A stretch of 64,000 nt of DNA. It comes from Torulaspora globosa (Eukaryota; Ascomycota; Saccharomycetes; Saccharomycetales; Saccharomycetaceae). The position numbers were made by a program, and so were the translations under genes. Where the stretch lies: NCBI RefSeq assembly GCF_014133895.1, contig NC_050728.1, forward strand, positions 186,001 to 250,000. Direction: 5' to 3'. The notes under the pieces were generated by a model. That model was not told the DNA's origin, made no database searches, and saw only the letters and a list, made by a program, of their open reading frames with translations. Of the stretch, positions 30,346-39,560 are shown in pieces; within the stretch, counting starts at the first letter, position 1; each line of letters begins with the position of its first letter.

Positions 30346-30897
30346 AGAGCCTTAAGACCCTCTTAGAAGTCAGTGTCTGGGAATCGAAGGAAGTTCATGA
30401 ACAACTCTCTTCATTTGAAGCACGTAGGCCTCTATTTATCATCCAGAACGTCCAAGAATTCCATCATTTACAAGAAGGCTCAAGAGATGCTAAAGATGTT
30501 AATCCACAACGACTGTCAGTTCAGATAATTTGATGAATGTTGGATAGGAAATTTTTGTCGATCATATGTAGATCTGAGTGAGCTGAGATATGGTTGTCAT
30601 CATAAACAATCGAGTGGTTAACGAGTATCAAGAGAAAAAAGCTAACTCGATGAGACTGCTTGATCACTCGCTACAGTAGCCTTACTAGCATTCTTAGTGA
30701 TGAGCAATCCATCGAGTTGTCTTGGCTGTGAATTGTTAGAACACTATGAAGTTCAGCTAAGAGTAAGGAATAGCTGAATACGAAGAGATCGTCCAGTTTT
30801 TAACTAACGCTAGGATAGATAACGGTTACCCGCCGTTCAGGGCGTATAATCAACTAGTTAGGGCAAGTTTGGTAACCAATGCTAGACTTCTCATAGT
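30346..30897. other. Intergenic region between SIP3 and DSL1
   Basis: This stretch of about 550 bp holds the DSL1 promoter and the SIP3 terminator. I see no ORF with recognisable similarity, no tRNA, no clear TATA box and no CACGTG site in it. Confidence 0.6.
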
Positions 30898-33800
30898 TTA
30901 CAATAGGGGATCGGTGAGCTTGTACAGCTCTTCCCGGCAACTGGAACAGTAATCTCGTAGTTTGGCATCTTGTTCCCAAACAACGCAGATTTCCTTCTCG
31001 ATCGCATGACACTTGTCTATTTCGCTGAGTAGAAAACTTCTATAATTTGTTTGAAGTAACTCTTTCTCCATGTTTTGCAAAATCTTGAGCTCAACTAGCA
31101 GTTCGTTTCTTCGTTGAGCGACTTCCAGTCTTGTTTGAGTGAATTTGTGGTTTTCTGCTGAGTAAGTCTCGTTAAACTTCTGGAATGGTAAATTGTTTCG
31201 CTCAAAAGCCAAATTTTGCGACAGCAGCTCAAGATCTTTGATGCTGACTGCCCGTCGTACCAATATTTCTCTCTTACCTTGCATGTAGTCCTGGAATAGG
31301 TTGTCAGATCGCCTCGCAGACCAGTATGCGAAACTGGATTTGCCGGATAATAGGACATTGATTAAGATGGATGCGATCAACCCAAAGAGTAGATTCTTGT
31401 TGATATGAGTGAGATTCGTAACAGCAACTAGAATTGACCCAAAAATCAGTCGGATAAGAAGAAGTGCGAGGCTCGTTATCTTGTAGACAAGCAGCTTCAT
31501 TAGCAGTTTGAAAATGATCGAGATGCTGTAGTTAACAACAGGCGGTTTGTGCACATCAGTGCCGCCGACAGCTTCTGCTTCTACCTTTTCTTGAGACACA
31601 CCCAACATGCCACAGAGTTTGATTGCTCTGATGACTTTGCCATGTTTCCCGATCCTCTCGAGATAATACCTAATGACCTTTCTTATCAGCAGAAATTCCT
31701 TGTTGGTTGCCTGCAAGGCTATCCTGAAAACAGCCTTCTCTATAAAAGAGAGGTGTTCTACGACTTTCTCGGTAGTAGACTCGAAAAACTCGAGCTTATA
31801 GTATGCCAATAACAGAGACCCACTTGTCGAATGCAAGGTATTCTGCGTAGATGATTCATATGGTTCCGTCACGACATATTTGACTTTCATGCGCAGGGGA
31901 TGACAAAAAGGTACTTTGATGATTATAGGTTCCTGATCTACCTCACAGTACTTGTTTTCGATAAGTTCAACGATCGATTGCTTCATCAGAATCGTTGGCG
32001 GTCCGCCTGTGTGCAAGCCATTCAAAAAGTTATTCGTCAAATTCAAGCGAAATTGAAGGATACGCTGTAACTGCATCCTTTCGCCATCAGTTTCATCGTG
32101 CTTGATCCAAGGTCGACTAATGTTTGAGCTGCCATCGTTACTGGATAGAAATAAGCACCTGGGAAATGCACTGGACTGATCTCCGAATAGTATATGCATT
32201 AAGCCTTTACAAGGTATTTCATAAACGTGATGATACATCGCGGTGGATTGAGATTGAAATCCCCTCCGCCTATGTAAAAGCTCTGCAGCCGTTGCACTCA
32301 TGGACCAAAAGGTATTAGTGGGATACAAACCAGACGCTGCTTCCCGAGGGCTATGAGCAATGTCCTGGCCTAGCGCTGACCGGATCTTTCTGAGCTTTTC
32401 ATCCTTAAGTGTTGACTGAAAGTCAGATTCAATTCCATCTAGTTGCTTCAGAATTTGTTCTTCATTCTTGGGATTAGCGAGAGCTATGTTTTCTAACAAA
32501 CATTGAAGCTTGTTAGCGATAAGCCTGCGGTCTGTAAAGAAAACGGCCAACCTTAATTGATTCCCGTCCACCCCGTACAGCTTTAAAGAGTGATCTGAAC
32601 CAGGGTCCAACTCTACAGACGCAATGTCACTTAAATTCCTGCAAGTGAGACAAATGAATCCCATTGAATTCATATAACAGAAAATATGATCCAAGGTAAC
32701 GTAAATTGTAGCGCAAAACTTTTGTCTTTTATTCGGACACCAGAATGAGCTGAAGCTAAAAAGCAGTAGATCCTGCGGAAACTTAGCCAGATTCTGATCG
32801 ATGGAAAAGAAAAGGCTTTTAAACTGAAGATCGTTTATTATCATCTTTTCGGAATAGAAACTAGGATAGTTACTCAGTAAATCCAGATCGCTGTGCGGCT
32901 TATCTTTGATCTCATTATCCCGGCACCGTTTCTGTGCTTTCTTAAAAGTCGCATAATCACTCCAGTTCGTTGAACCCCATATATTTGCCAATAAGGCACT
33001 AGGCAAATAAGTATTCTGTTTAATTGAGCTACCAAATATCGCCAATTGTGTCAACTTCGTTGACATTGGAGTAAGAGCCAATTCGTACTGAAAGCCGTTT
33101 CGCCCAGGGATCGATGCTAGGTCAAGATTGGGCAGTTTCTTATTGAGAGTCTCTATAAGATTCAGGCTATTTTCGTCATAGGTTGTAATAAGCTGATCTG
33201 TAGTAGTTGTAGTGCTTGATGCAAACTCAAAATATGCTGGTGAGATCCGCCTGCATGCATGTTTATACTGAGGGTCATTACTGTCTAACTTAGCGGCATA
33301 ACGCTTTGCCGTTTCAAATGCAAGTAACCATTGCTTCAACTCCTTCAAACTTTCTGCTTGAAACACGATTCTCGTCTGTTTGTCGCCACTCATCTCTGGC
33401 GTTCTGCCACGGATTTTAACCTCGAAACAGAATTTGCGGTCCTCATCAGGATCGTATCTAACATCAATTAAAAGAACACCAAATTTATCTGTCTCTTCCA
33501 CGTACGTCTTTGAAGGTGAGAGTAGAAGTAATCCAAAGACAGAACTGCTCAAAAAACACCATCGGCGTACCCAGATTTGCCTGCTGGGAGTACCGACGGT
33601 GGTTTTCATATACAGCCAACCAGATATCTCAGGTGCCTCAAGGACCGGCGAACTTTTATTAGCTAATAGCTTTGATGAATTAATAGCCTTGACGTTATAG
33701 TCAGATAATTCACGCGACGGAGTCACTTGACCTAAGGTATATTCTATTACCTGCTGCTTTGCGCGTTCCATATCTTCTTGCAATAGCTCCGAAGCTTCAA

Positions 33801-34566
33801 CAGCATTGGTTACCCACTCGGAATATGCAGCGACACTCTCGGTTAAGGACATTGCAAGGTCGATTCTCTTCCCCGCCTCTTTGAGCAGGAAACTGTTCTT
33901 CTCGCTAATAAGCGACACTGCCCGCATCAGGAACTTATCCAAGCCCACCTGCAGGGTGGAAATCGCTGCCATGAGTTCCAGGGAAGCTTTTAGATACGAC
34001 TTTCGTATCTCAAAAAGATCTAGCGCTTCGTCTTTTATGTTCACAGGCTCGATATTTGTGTTCGAAACTTTTATTGCGCAGTATTTGGCCAGTGCAGCAT
34101 CAAATTTACCTTGACAGTACTCAAATTCCGCTCTCTTGGCCTTATACGGCTCCAAGTCGTTATTCATCAGCTCGAGCACTGCATCGGGATATGAAGTGTC
34201 ATGGTATGCTATAATTTTCAAAATCCTGCTGGCAAACTCAAAATATTCGTTATTGAAAGCTTCCACCATCATCGGAGTAGTGGTTTGATTCGCCACAAAC
34301 CCATTGAAGAGTATCAGTGGAGAAGGAAGTAACTGAGATAGAAACGTCTGCTGAGCCCTTTGGAAATTCTCAAAGCTGGGTGTATATCGGTTTTGGAAAA
34401 ACGCAACACTCTTGTCTATCCAATCTTCAAACGCTTCCAGCTTGAATTGAAAGGTATTAACCGATGCTCTAAAAGATGGTGTATCTAGCGACGCTTCCTT
34501 GAAAGCAACTGATATTAGTTTAAGCCTCTTCCATTCCGCATCCTTATCCTTCTCCTTCTGTTCCAT
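30898..34566 (-). CDS. SIP3: Ltc1/Lam-family sterol transfer protein Sip3 (Lam3)
   Basis: Sip3/Lam3 is an ER membrane-contact-site protein of the Lam family that moves sterols between the ER and the plasma membrane. The predicted length is 1222 residues (1229 in S. cerevisiae). Domains in order: an N-terminal helical BAR-like domain (about 1-270), a PH domain (about 305-425; SGWLYMKTT at its start, RIVFQAES near its end), a VASt/StART-like domain (about 770-950; HVYEIPCKGLMHILFG), membrane segments (about 1015-1075; LLVYKITSLALLLIRLIF) and a C-terminal coiled coil. S. cerevisiae has two copies from the genome duplication (SIP3 and YSP1). Here the flanks of both copies, DSL1 and LIN1, lie on the same side. 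Confidence 0.95.
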   Translation of the reverse strand: MEQKEKDKDAEWKRLKLISVAFKEASLDTPSFRASVNTFQFKLEAFEDWIDKSVAFFQNRYTPSFENFQRAQQTFLSQLLPSPLILFNGFVANQTTTPMMVEAFNNEYFEFASRILKIIAYHDTSYPDAVLELMNNDLEPYKAKRAEFEYCQGKFDAALAKYCAIKVSNTNIEPVNIKDEALDLFEIRKSYLKASLELMAAISTLQVGLDKFLMRAVSLISEKNSFLLKEAGKRIDLAMSLTESVAAYSEWVTNAVEASELLQEDMERAKQQVIEYTLGQVTPSRELSDYNVKAINSSKLLANKSSPVLEAPEISGWLYMKTTVGTPSRQIWVRRWCFLSSSVFGLLLLSPSKTYVEETDKFGVLLIDVRYDPDEDRKFCFEVKIRGRTPEMSGDKQTRIVFQAESLKELKQWLLAFETAKRYAAKLDSNDPQYKHACRRISPAYFEFASSTTTTTDQLITTYDENSLNLIETLNKKLPNLDLASIPGRNGFQYELALTPMSTKLTQLAIFGSSIKQNTYLPSALLANIWGSTNWSDYATFKKAQKRCRDNEIKDKPHSDLDLLSNYPSFYSEKMIINDLQFKSLFFSIDQNLAKFPQDLLLFSFSSFWCPNKRQKFCATIYVTLDHIFCYMNSMGFICLTCRNLSDIASVELDPGSDHSLKLYGVDGNQLRLAVFFTDRRLIANKLQCLLENIALANPKNEEQILKQLDGIESDFQSTLKDEKLRKIRSALGQDIAHSPREAASGLYPTNTFWSMSATAAELLHRRRGFQSQSTAMYHHVYEIPCKGLMHILFGDQSSAFPRCLFLSSNDGSSNISRPWIKHDETDGERMQLQRILQFRLNLTNNFLNGLHTGGPPTILMKQSIVELIENKYCEVDQEPIIIKVPFCHPLRMKVKYVVTEPYESSTQNTLHSTSGSLLLAYYKLEFFESTTEKVVEHLSFIEKAVFRIALQATNKEFLLIRKVIRYYLERIGKHGKVIRAIKLCGMLGVSQEKVEAEAVGGTDVHKPPVVNYSISIIFKLLMKLLVYKITSLALLLIRLIFGSILVAVTNLTHINKNLLFGLIASILINVLLSGKSSFAYWSARRSDNLFQDYMQGKREILVRRAVSIKDLELLSQNLAFERNNLPFQKFNETYSAENHKFTQTRLEVAQRRNELLVELKILQNMEKELLQTNYRSFLLSEIDKCHAIEKEICVVWEQDAKLRDYCSSCREELYKLTDPLL

Positions 34567-35538
34567 GGTACTTCTAATGACGAAATCTTATAACTATCAG
34601 GGAATCAGCTTAAATTGTCTCCCGACGCCCAATGACTTGGTATTTGAATCCATCCTGATGTTTCGTTTGTTAATCTATACCTTTTATACCGTCCGAAAAC
34701 ATCGTCAGATACACCAAGTGGTCTTAACAGAGAAGACAGGACCTTCAGAAGGCTAAGAAAGCTGATGAAAGCTTGATAACTAAGAGCTATCTGACCTAAA
34801 AGGGTGCTCATAGTATATCTGTTTACTCCATAATTGTGGCGTAACGTGCTTCGTGGTAAAATAGCGGCAATCTCTTTGCAATGACCCATCAAAATTGAAA
34901 GGCTTAGAGGGCAGTTCCTCTCTCTACTATGATTCTAAGCATTGTGTATATTCCATGTAAATTCAGACTGTACGTCTCGATCTGGATGCTACATCCGACA
35001 CAATATTGCTAGGACTCTGCCAAGAATTCATCTTATTTAGCGGCTAATCAGTTAATGCATAACTATAAAATCGCCCTTGCGATATGTTGAGGATTGGTCC
35101 TAATCCGATCGACTCACTGGCTGTATTGGGATGTACATTGGAGATTATGCTCAAGATGAATCACAACCGCGCAGTTGATTAACATGAAGTCAGCTCATAT
35201 AGAGCTATGAAGCAAAAGATAATGCGGCATAGTCTCTCAGTCTAAGCTTAGATCGAAGAAAGGCAGATTTCCGATTAGCAGATCGAAAAGCACTCAAGAT
35301 GAACTCAGTCGATGCTGCTGGCATGTTGGTCGTCTCGTTTGCACAAGCCATTAAAGTTTTGTCATGGCGCAGCTTGGTGTAAATGAAAACGTACTGGCAT
35401 CAAATGACCAGTGGTCATTTTCGATTCAGTGCGATAAGCTGTCCAGCCTGAGAGTTTGTGCGTGTCATGAAGGATATGGGAGCGTAAAAGTTTCATCTTC
35501 TATCCTGAAGCAGAGAAAAATGCATGATTTTGATGGTT
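34567..35538. other. Unassigned ~970-bp intergenic region, SIP3 to TGL2
   Basis: This is one of the longest stretches here without an identifiable gene. It carries the SIP3 promoter and the TGL2 3' end. The small ORFs in it (up to 95 codons) have no recognisable motif, and I found no kinase-like, transposon-like or tRNA-like sequence. A decayed gene or an ncRNA is possible but unsupported. Confidence 0.5.
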
Positions 35539-36714
35539 TTAAAAGCCCTTTCTTGCCAAGTCGTCAGCAATCCGTAGGTAAAAGTTGAGTATATCAATCT
35601 CCGGCTTAACGGCCTTTTCAGCGGAATGGCTAGTATTATCAAAAAGCTTTCCGATATCTTTTTGTATCTTGTTTTTCCAGTTGATCAGATCCAAGTGGTC
35701 CGTGTCCGCCAAAGTACCTTGATACTCACCCCACTTACTGCTTCGAACTGTGACCATACCATCATTCGGTTGGCCATTTGTAGCAGTGTATATTATTTTC
35801 CAAGGCATAACGAAGGCGTTGTACCACTTGGGCTCGAAATAGGCCCCGTAAGAAAAGTACGAGACATCAGGGTCATCTGGCGTTATCTTATTGAAATAGC
35901 TCATGTATTGAGTAGTAAGCTCGTAAAAACTAGGCGGTAGAACTTGCTTCCTTGTGTCGAATGGTGCTCCTTCTTTCAAGTCTTCAAAGAGCGCCACAAC
36001 GTAATCAGCCATCTCTGAGCCTCGATGTGGGGTGGACACCGTAGTCAGACTCACGACTTTATAGCTTTTGTTAGGAATCCTCGAGATGAGATAACGGCAA
36101 TCCAGGCCTCCCATTGAATGTGCAATCAAATTGAGCTTTATGCGTTCTTCCGCTTTGAAAGATGCGTTGGAGTCAACTTCTTCAGTATTGTAAACTTGTC
36201 CTTTGTTAAGTGTCTCTTTGAGTCTCTTCGTCTCCTTCTCTAAAAATGCATTCAGAATCACTGCTCGTTCTTCAATGCTTCCAAAGCTTGGCACCTTGGA
36301 AGTGATCACTGTGCAGCCTTTTTCTTCAAGTTTCTCTTTTACCCCCATCCAGTACTCAACCTCAAATATGCTTTTAGTGGCGTCTGCATCTGTATCTTCC
36401 TCGATGAAATATTCATCTCTATTTCCCACTATGAAATTACTCACTATTCGAGTCAATTGAAACACAGAAGGTATTAGGATCAATTTGTCAAATCCCGATA
36501 GGCCATGGCATAACACAATTGGATTTTTTGGGGGCAAGAAATCATTTTTGCTGGGGAATTCCGTCAAAATCGGATTAATATCTCTCTTCAATTCTTTGCA
36601 AAGAAGCGCCCTGTATGTGTCTGTAAACAGCCGCATTAAGGGACTGCTGCTGGAGGCAGCCACCTGTGCCAATGAATGTTGGACACATTTTCCGTTAACA
36701 GGTTCTTGGAGCAT
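35539..36714 (-). CDS. TGL2: Mitochondrial triacylglycerol lipase Tgl2
   Basis: Tgl2 is an alpha/beta-hydrolase active on tri- and diacylglycerols and reported in mitochondria. The 391-residue product has the oxyanion region PIVLCHGLSGFDKL near 65-78. The nucleophile elbow is AHSMGG with Ser200, followed by TVSTPHRGSEMADY. A probable catalytic Asp lies in NDGMVTV and the His in TDHLDLINW. It is longer than the S. cerevisiae protein (326) because of an N-terminal extension of ~55 residues and a linker near 165-190. In S. cerevisiae TGL2 is YDR058C, so its place between SIP3 and COQ6 marks a rearrangement break relative to that genome. Confidence 0.94.
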   Translation of the reverse strand: MLQEPVNGKCVQHSLAQVAASSSSPLMRLFTDTYRALLCKELKRDINPILTEFPSKNDFLPPKNPIVLCHGLSGFDKLILIPSVFQLTRIVSNFIVGNRDEYFIEEDTDADATKSIFEVEYWMGVKEKLEEKGCTVITSKVPSFGSIEERAVILNAFLEKETKRLKETLNKGQVYNTEEVDSNASFKAEERIKLNLIAHSMGGLDCRYLISRIPNKSYKVVSLTTVSTPHRGSEMADYVVALFEDLKEGAPFDTRKQVLPPSFYELTTQYMSYFNKITPDDPDVSYFSYGAYFEPKWYNAFVMPWKIIYTATNGQPNDGMVTVRSSKWGEYQGTLADTDHLDLINWKNKIQKDIGKLFDNTSHSAEKAVKPEIDILNFYLRIADDLARKGF

Positions 36715-36948
36715 TTGAACCGATCTTTATCTGTTTAAGTTCTTAGAGCTTTGCAGATCCCTTATGCCAAGAAATCCAGCGCGCGCGGTTCAAATAAGAC
36801 AAAGATGTCAAACTGACTTGTAAACTCGTAGCGTCTAGACAGTCAGGTCAAGCCAGTTCATTGAGTGGAATAATCACGACTGACAACTCTTGAAGAATGT
36901 ATAAACAAGCCCCTTCTTGCAGCCATTGCTCCAGGTCAGGAAATCGCT

Positions 36949-37944
36949 TTAACGCACTTGACTTTTTTTGAGAGACTGGCTGAAGTCTACATGTATTCTT
37001 CTATCATCGATCAGGACGCCGTCCATGCTCTTGTATGCAGAATCGCAAGATTTCTTGCTATCGAACTCTATGAAACCATAACCGAGCGAACGACCGCTCT
37101 CCTTGTCTCTGACAATTTCCACAGACTTAACGTAGCCAAAGCGCTGAAATATCGTTGCTATATCCTTTGCTCTTGTCAACGGATTGAGTTTACATACGAA
37201 TAGCACTTTATCGGATGGCTTTAGTCCGACTCCCGGTAAATCACCCATTATTTCCAGAGACAGTTCCTTTCTCCTGATATCAATGTGGATTTCCTGTTGC
37301 AGAGAATCCTGGCAGAATGCCAACTGAAGGTCGTCAGGTAAGCGGACGTCTTCGAATGGCTGAGAGACGTCTAGTGTCCGGAAGTTGGGTGGGTCCGGGA
37401 ACGGGTCATGAATGAGATGCATTTTGCGAATTCTGATGTCAATTAGCGGCCGTCCCGACCTGTCAGCTACTGCAGCATTGATTCGATCCAAAATTGGGAA
37501 GCTTTCCTTAACGACATTACCGAAGAATACGATGTTCTCGAGCTCCCGCGGTTCCTCGTTAAGGGTAATTACCATTCTAGATCCAATTAGATTGAGTGGA
37601 TCACCAGGTTTTATAACAGCCCCGAGACTCCCCTTTTGTGCTTGAATCGGAAGGTTATCTTCTCTACTGGGTTTGATCAACAGCGCCTTTACTTCACCGT
37701 CGCTGTTTGGTCGGAGAATCCCTTCAATGGAAGTATTATGGACTCGGAGTTCTTTTCTATCTCCAAAGCCGATTAGTGGATCACCAAACTCAACAGTCTG
37801 ATTCTTCCTGATGTTGTAAAGGCATTGGTACTCGTACAATTTGCACTTGCAAAGCTTAAGGAAGTTGTATGATTCAATCTTGAAGTGTTCGAAGTCCAAG
37901 TCGACGACAATCTCTCCCACTGTGGTTTCTATCAGGACGCTCAT
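36949..37944 (-). CDS. Cyclophilin-RRM protein, PPIL4/Cyp6 (Rct1) type
   Basis: The 331-residue protein joins an N-terminal cyclophilin-like domain (about 1-170) to an RRM (about 246-322). It starts SVLIETTVGEIVVDL and continues YNFLKLCKCKLYEY, then FGDPL, as in human PPIL4 and S. pombe Cyp6/Rct1. The RRM has RNP2 VLFVCKLNP and RNP1 GYGFIEF, and ends LIDDRRIHVDFSQS, almost identical to PPIL4. PPIL4-type proteins act in pre-mRNA processing and RNA polymerase II regulation. The residues aligned with the cyclophilin catalytic Arg and Gln appear replaced (Asn and Glu in YNIRKNQTVEFGDP), so isomerase activity is doubtful. The long basic C-terminal tail of other family members is missing. S. cerevisiae has no such protein to my knowledge. 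Confidence 0.9.
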   Translation of the reverse strand: MSVLIETTVGEIVVDLDFEHFKIESYNFLKLCKCKLYEYQCLYNIRKNQTVEFGDPLIGFGDRKELRVHNTSIEGILRPNSDGEVKALLIKPSREDNLPIQAQKGSLGAVIKPGDPLNLIGSRMVITLNEEPRELENIVFFGNVVKESFPILDRINAAVADRSGRPLIDIRIRKMHLIHDPFPDPPNFRTLDVSQPFEDVRLPDDLQLAFCQDSLQQEIHIDIRRKELSLEIMGDLPGVGLKPSDKVLFVCKLNPLTRAKDIATIFQRFGYVKSVEIVRDKESGRSLGYGFIEFDSKKSCDSAYKSMDGVLIDDRRIHVDFSQSLKKSQVR

Positions 37945-38054
37945 ATCGGGATCGTCAGACCGCAGCGTAATGGAGCTCAGGAACTTGAACTTCCAAGTTC
38001 TTTATAGTCTGGCTAACGTTATAAACCTCTAATGGTCAAGACTAGTATCGCTTT

Positions 38055-38060
38055 CACGTG
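38055..38060. promoter_or_regulatory. CACGTG site upstream of the cyclophilin-RRM gene
   Basis: TTCACGTGAT lies about 110 bp upstream of the cyclophilin-RRM ATG and beyond the COQ6 stop codon. It is a Cbf1-type core; function is inferred. Confidence 0.4.
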
Positions 38061-38123
38061 ATTGTTCTCTACAGCAGTATGACAGCTCTTCTACATGCTA
38101 TCAAGGTGGCCTTCAGTTGTGTC

Positions 38124-39560
38124 TTACCTACCTGATTCACTCAGAGTTCCTTTTATCAGATTCTTGATCGGAGGGAAGCTATTGATGAAATTGACGCCGA
38201 TAGACCGTAGAGCGACCACTGGTGCGAAGTCAGTCCCGTAGATTTTATGCAACTTGTCAACCATTCCCAGAAGCATGTTATTAATGGGGTAGCGGTCGGC
38301 CCAGAAGGGTTGAAGGGCCAATAAAGACCCAATGTCAGAGCCGCGAGACACGGCATGCTCCAAAGCGTTGAGTAGGGCTTCGACATCACCTTGGCCCATG
38401 TTCAGACCCTGACCCGCCAGTGGATGTGTTGTATGTGCTGCGTCACCCACGAGTGCGATACGCTCGGCACAGTACGTGTCCGCATGAGAGAGCTTCAGTG
38501 GGAAGCGAGCTCTGGTCTCTCCAAGGACGCTCTTCACCGTTGGCGGATAAACTTCATCGACCAAGTCCTGCACCTGAAGTGTGTCGTAAACCTGCTCGGT
38601 TCTGAACTCAATATCTGCAAGTAGCTCTTCGGTAGACATCTTCCCATCGGTAAGCTGCTTATAATAGAACTGCATATCGGCATCTTCGAGAACAAACGCT
38701 GCGTTTACAAGCGCCGTGAACTGCTCCGGGGGCAAGGAGATAAGCAACCTGGACAAAGGCTCAGTAGTACTCCATACCAACGTAGCGTTATCATCTGGAA
38801 GAGGCAGGTGAGCGATGGGGCCCGTAGGCAGGAATCGCTGCCAGCCTCTAATCTTATATGGAGGATATTCCAGTTTCATCGTCGCGACCACACCAAATCT
38901 ATCATAGAACCAGCCCCGAGACGGGATCTTGGAGAATTTCCTGACGGGAGAGTTGAATCCATCCGCGCCGACCAAGAGTCGTGTCTTATAAACCTCTCCG
39001 TTGTCCAAAGTGACTAAAGGCCAAGATCCGGCGTCGTTAGGGGTACTGTACTCGATCGATGCAACTTTAGTCTTATCTAGAAGCTGAAATGAGCTTGTAT
39101 CCAACTGCAGGTCCGACAGCCTCTTTAGTAAAGAAGATTGTACGTTTAAAATTTCAATCATACAGGACATTGAATCCTGCTCCATGTCCAAAGTGGCGGT
39201 TGAGCAGCCGTCCGTCACGTAGAGACCATCATAATTCTGGATCCTGTCTTCCATCAGAGTCACGCCCGCTCTATCCTGCAGAAACCTCTTTGATGGTCGA
39301 GTCAAGCTGATTACACGATTCGTATAGCTCGTTGGAGGGCTATCATAAAATGGGGCCACCTTGCCTGTGAGATCACCAGCATCAACCAAGGTCGTGCATA
39401 GATGCTGCAATTTAGGAGACGATTTGATAGCTGCGGCCAACGTTAACCCTGCTGGCCCACCCCCAACAATTAACACATCGGTCAATTTAGCACCGCTCGA
39501 TGTCGTAGAGACCCCTCTCGAAGAACTTCTAAGAATCCCAATTGCGGACCTCGATAGCAT
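38124..39560 (-). CDS. COQ6: Ubiquinone biosynthesis monooxygenase Coq6
   Basis: Coq6 is a flavin-dependent monooxygenase of the mitochondrial coenzyme Q synthome that hydroxylates ring carbon C5. The 478-residue product (479 in S. cerevisiae) opens with an Arg/Ser-rich mitochondrial presequence (MLSRSAIGILRSSSRGVS). The dinucleotide-binding GGGPAG follows at 33-38, then LLVGADGFNSPVRK near 195-208 (the DG motif), and GDAAHTTHPLAGQGLNMG in the C-terminal part (the second FAD-binding motif). Start at the first ATG. It is YGR255C in S. cerevisiae. Confidence 0.97.
   Translation of the reverse strand: MLSRSAIGILRSSSRGVSTTSSGAKLTDVLIVGGGPAGLTLAAAIKSSPKLQHLCTTLVDAGDLTGKVAPFYDSPPTSYTNRVISLTRPSKRFLQDRAGVTLMEDRIQNYDGLYVTDGCSTATLDMEQDSMSCMIEILNVQSSLLKRLSDLQLDTSSFQLLDKTKVASIEYSTPNDAGSWPLVTLDNGEVYKTRLLVGADGFNSPVRKFSKIPSRGWFYDRFGVVATMKLEYPPYKIRGWQRFLPTGPIAHLPLPDDNATLVWSTTEPLSRLLISLPPEQFTALVNAAFVLEDADMQFYYKQLTDGKMSTEELLADIEFRTEQVYDTLQVQDLVDEVYPPTVKSVLGETRARFPLKLSHADTYCAERIALVGDAAHTTHPLAGQGLNMGQGDVEALLNALEHAVSRGSDIGSLLALQPFWADRYPINNMLLGMVDKLHKIYGTDFAPVVALRSIGVNFINSFPPIKNLIKGTLSESGR

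Noticed and set aside
34761..34793. CTGATGA followed by CTGA, resembling C/D snoRNA boxes
   Set aside because: The spacing is too short for a whole C/D RNA, no terminal stem is present, and I found no second pair of boxes.
35364..35588. 74-codon plus-strand frame overlapping the TGL2 3' end
   Set aside because: No motif or family resemblance, and half of it is antisense to TGL2 coding sequence.
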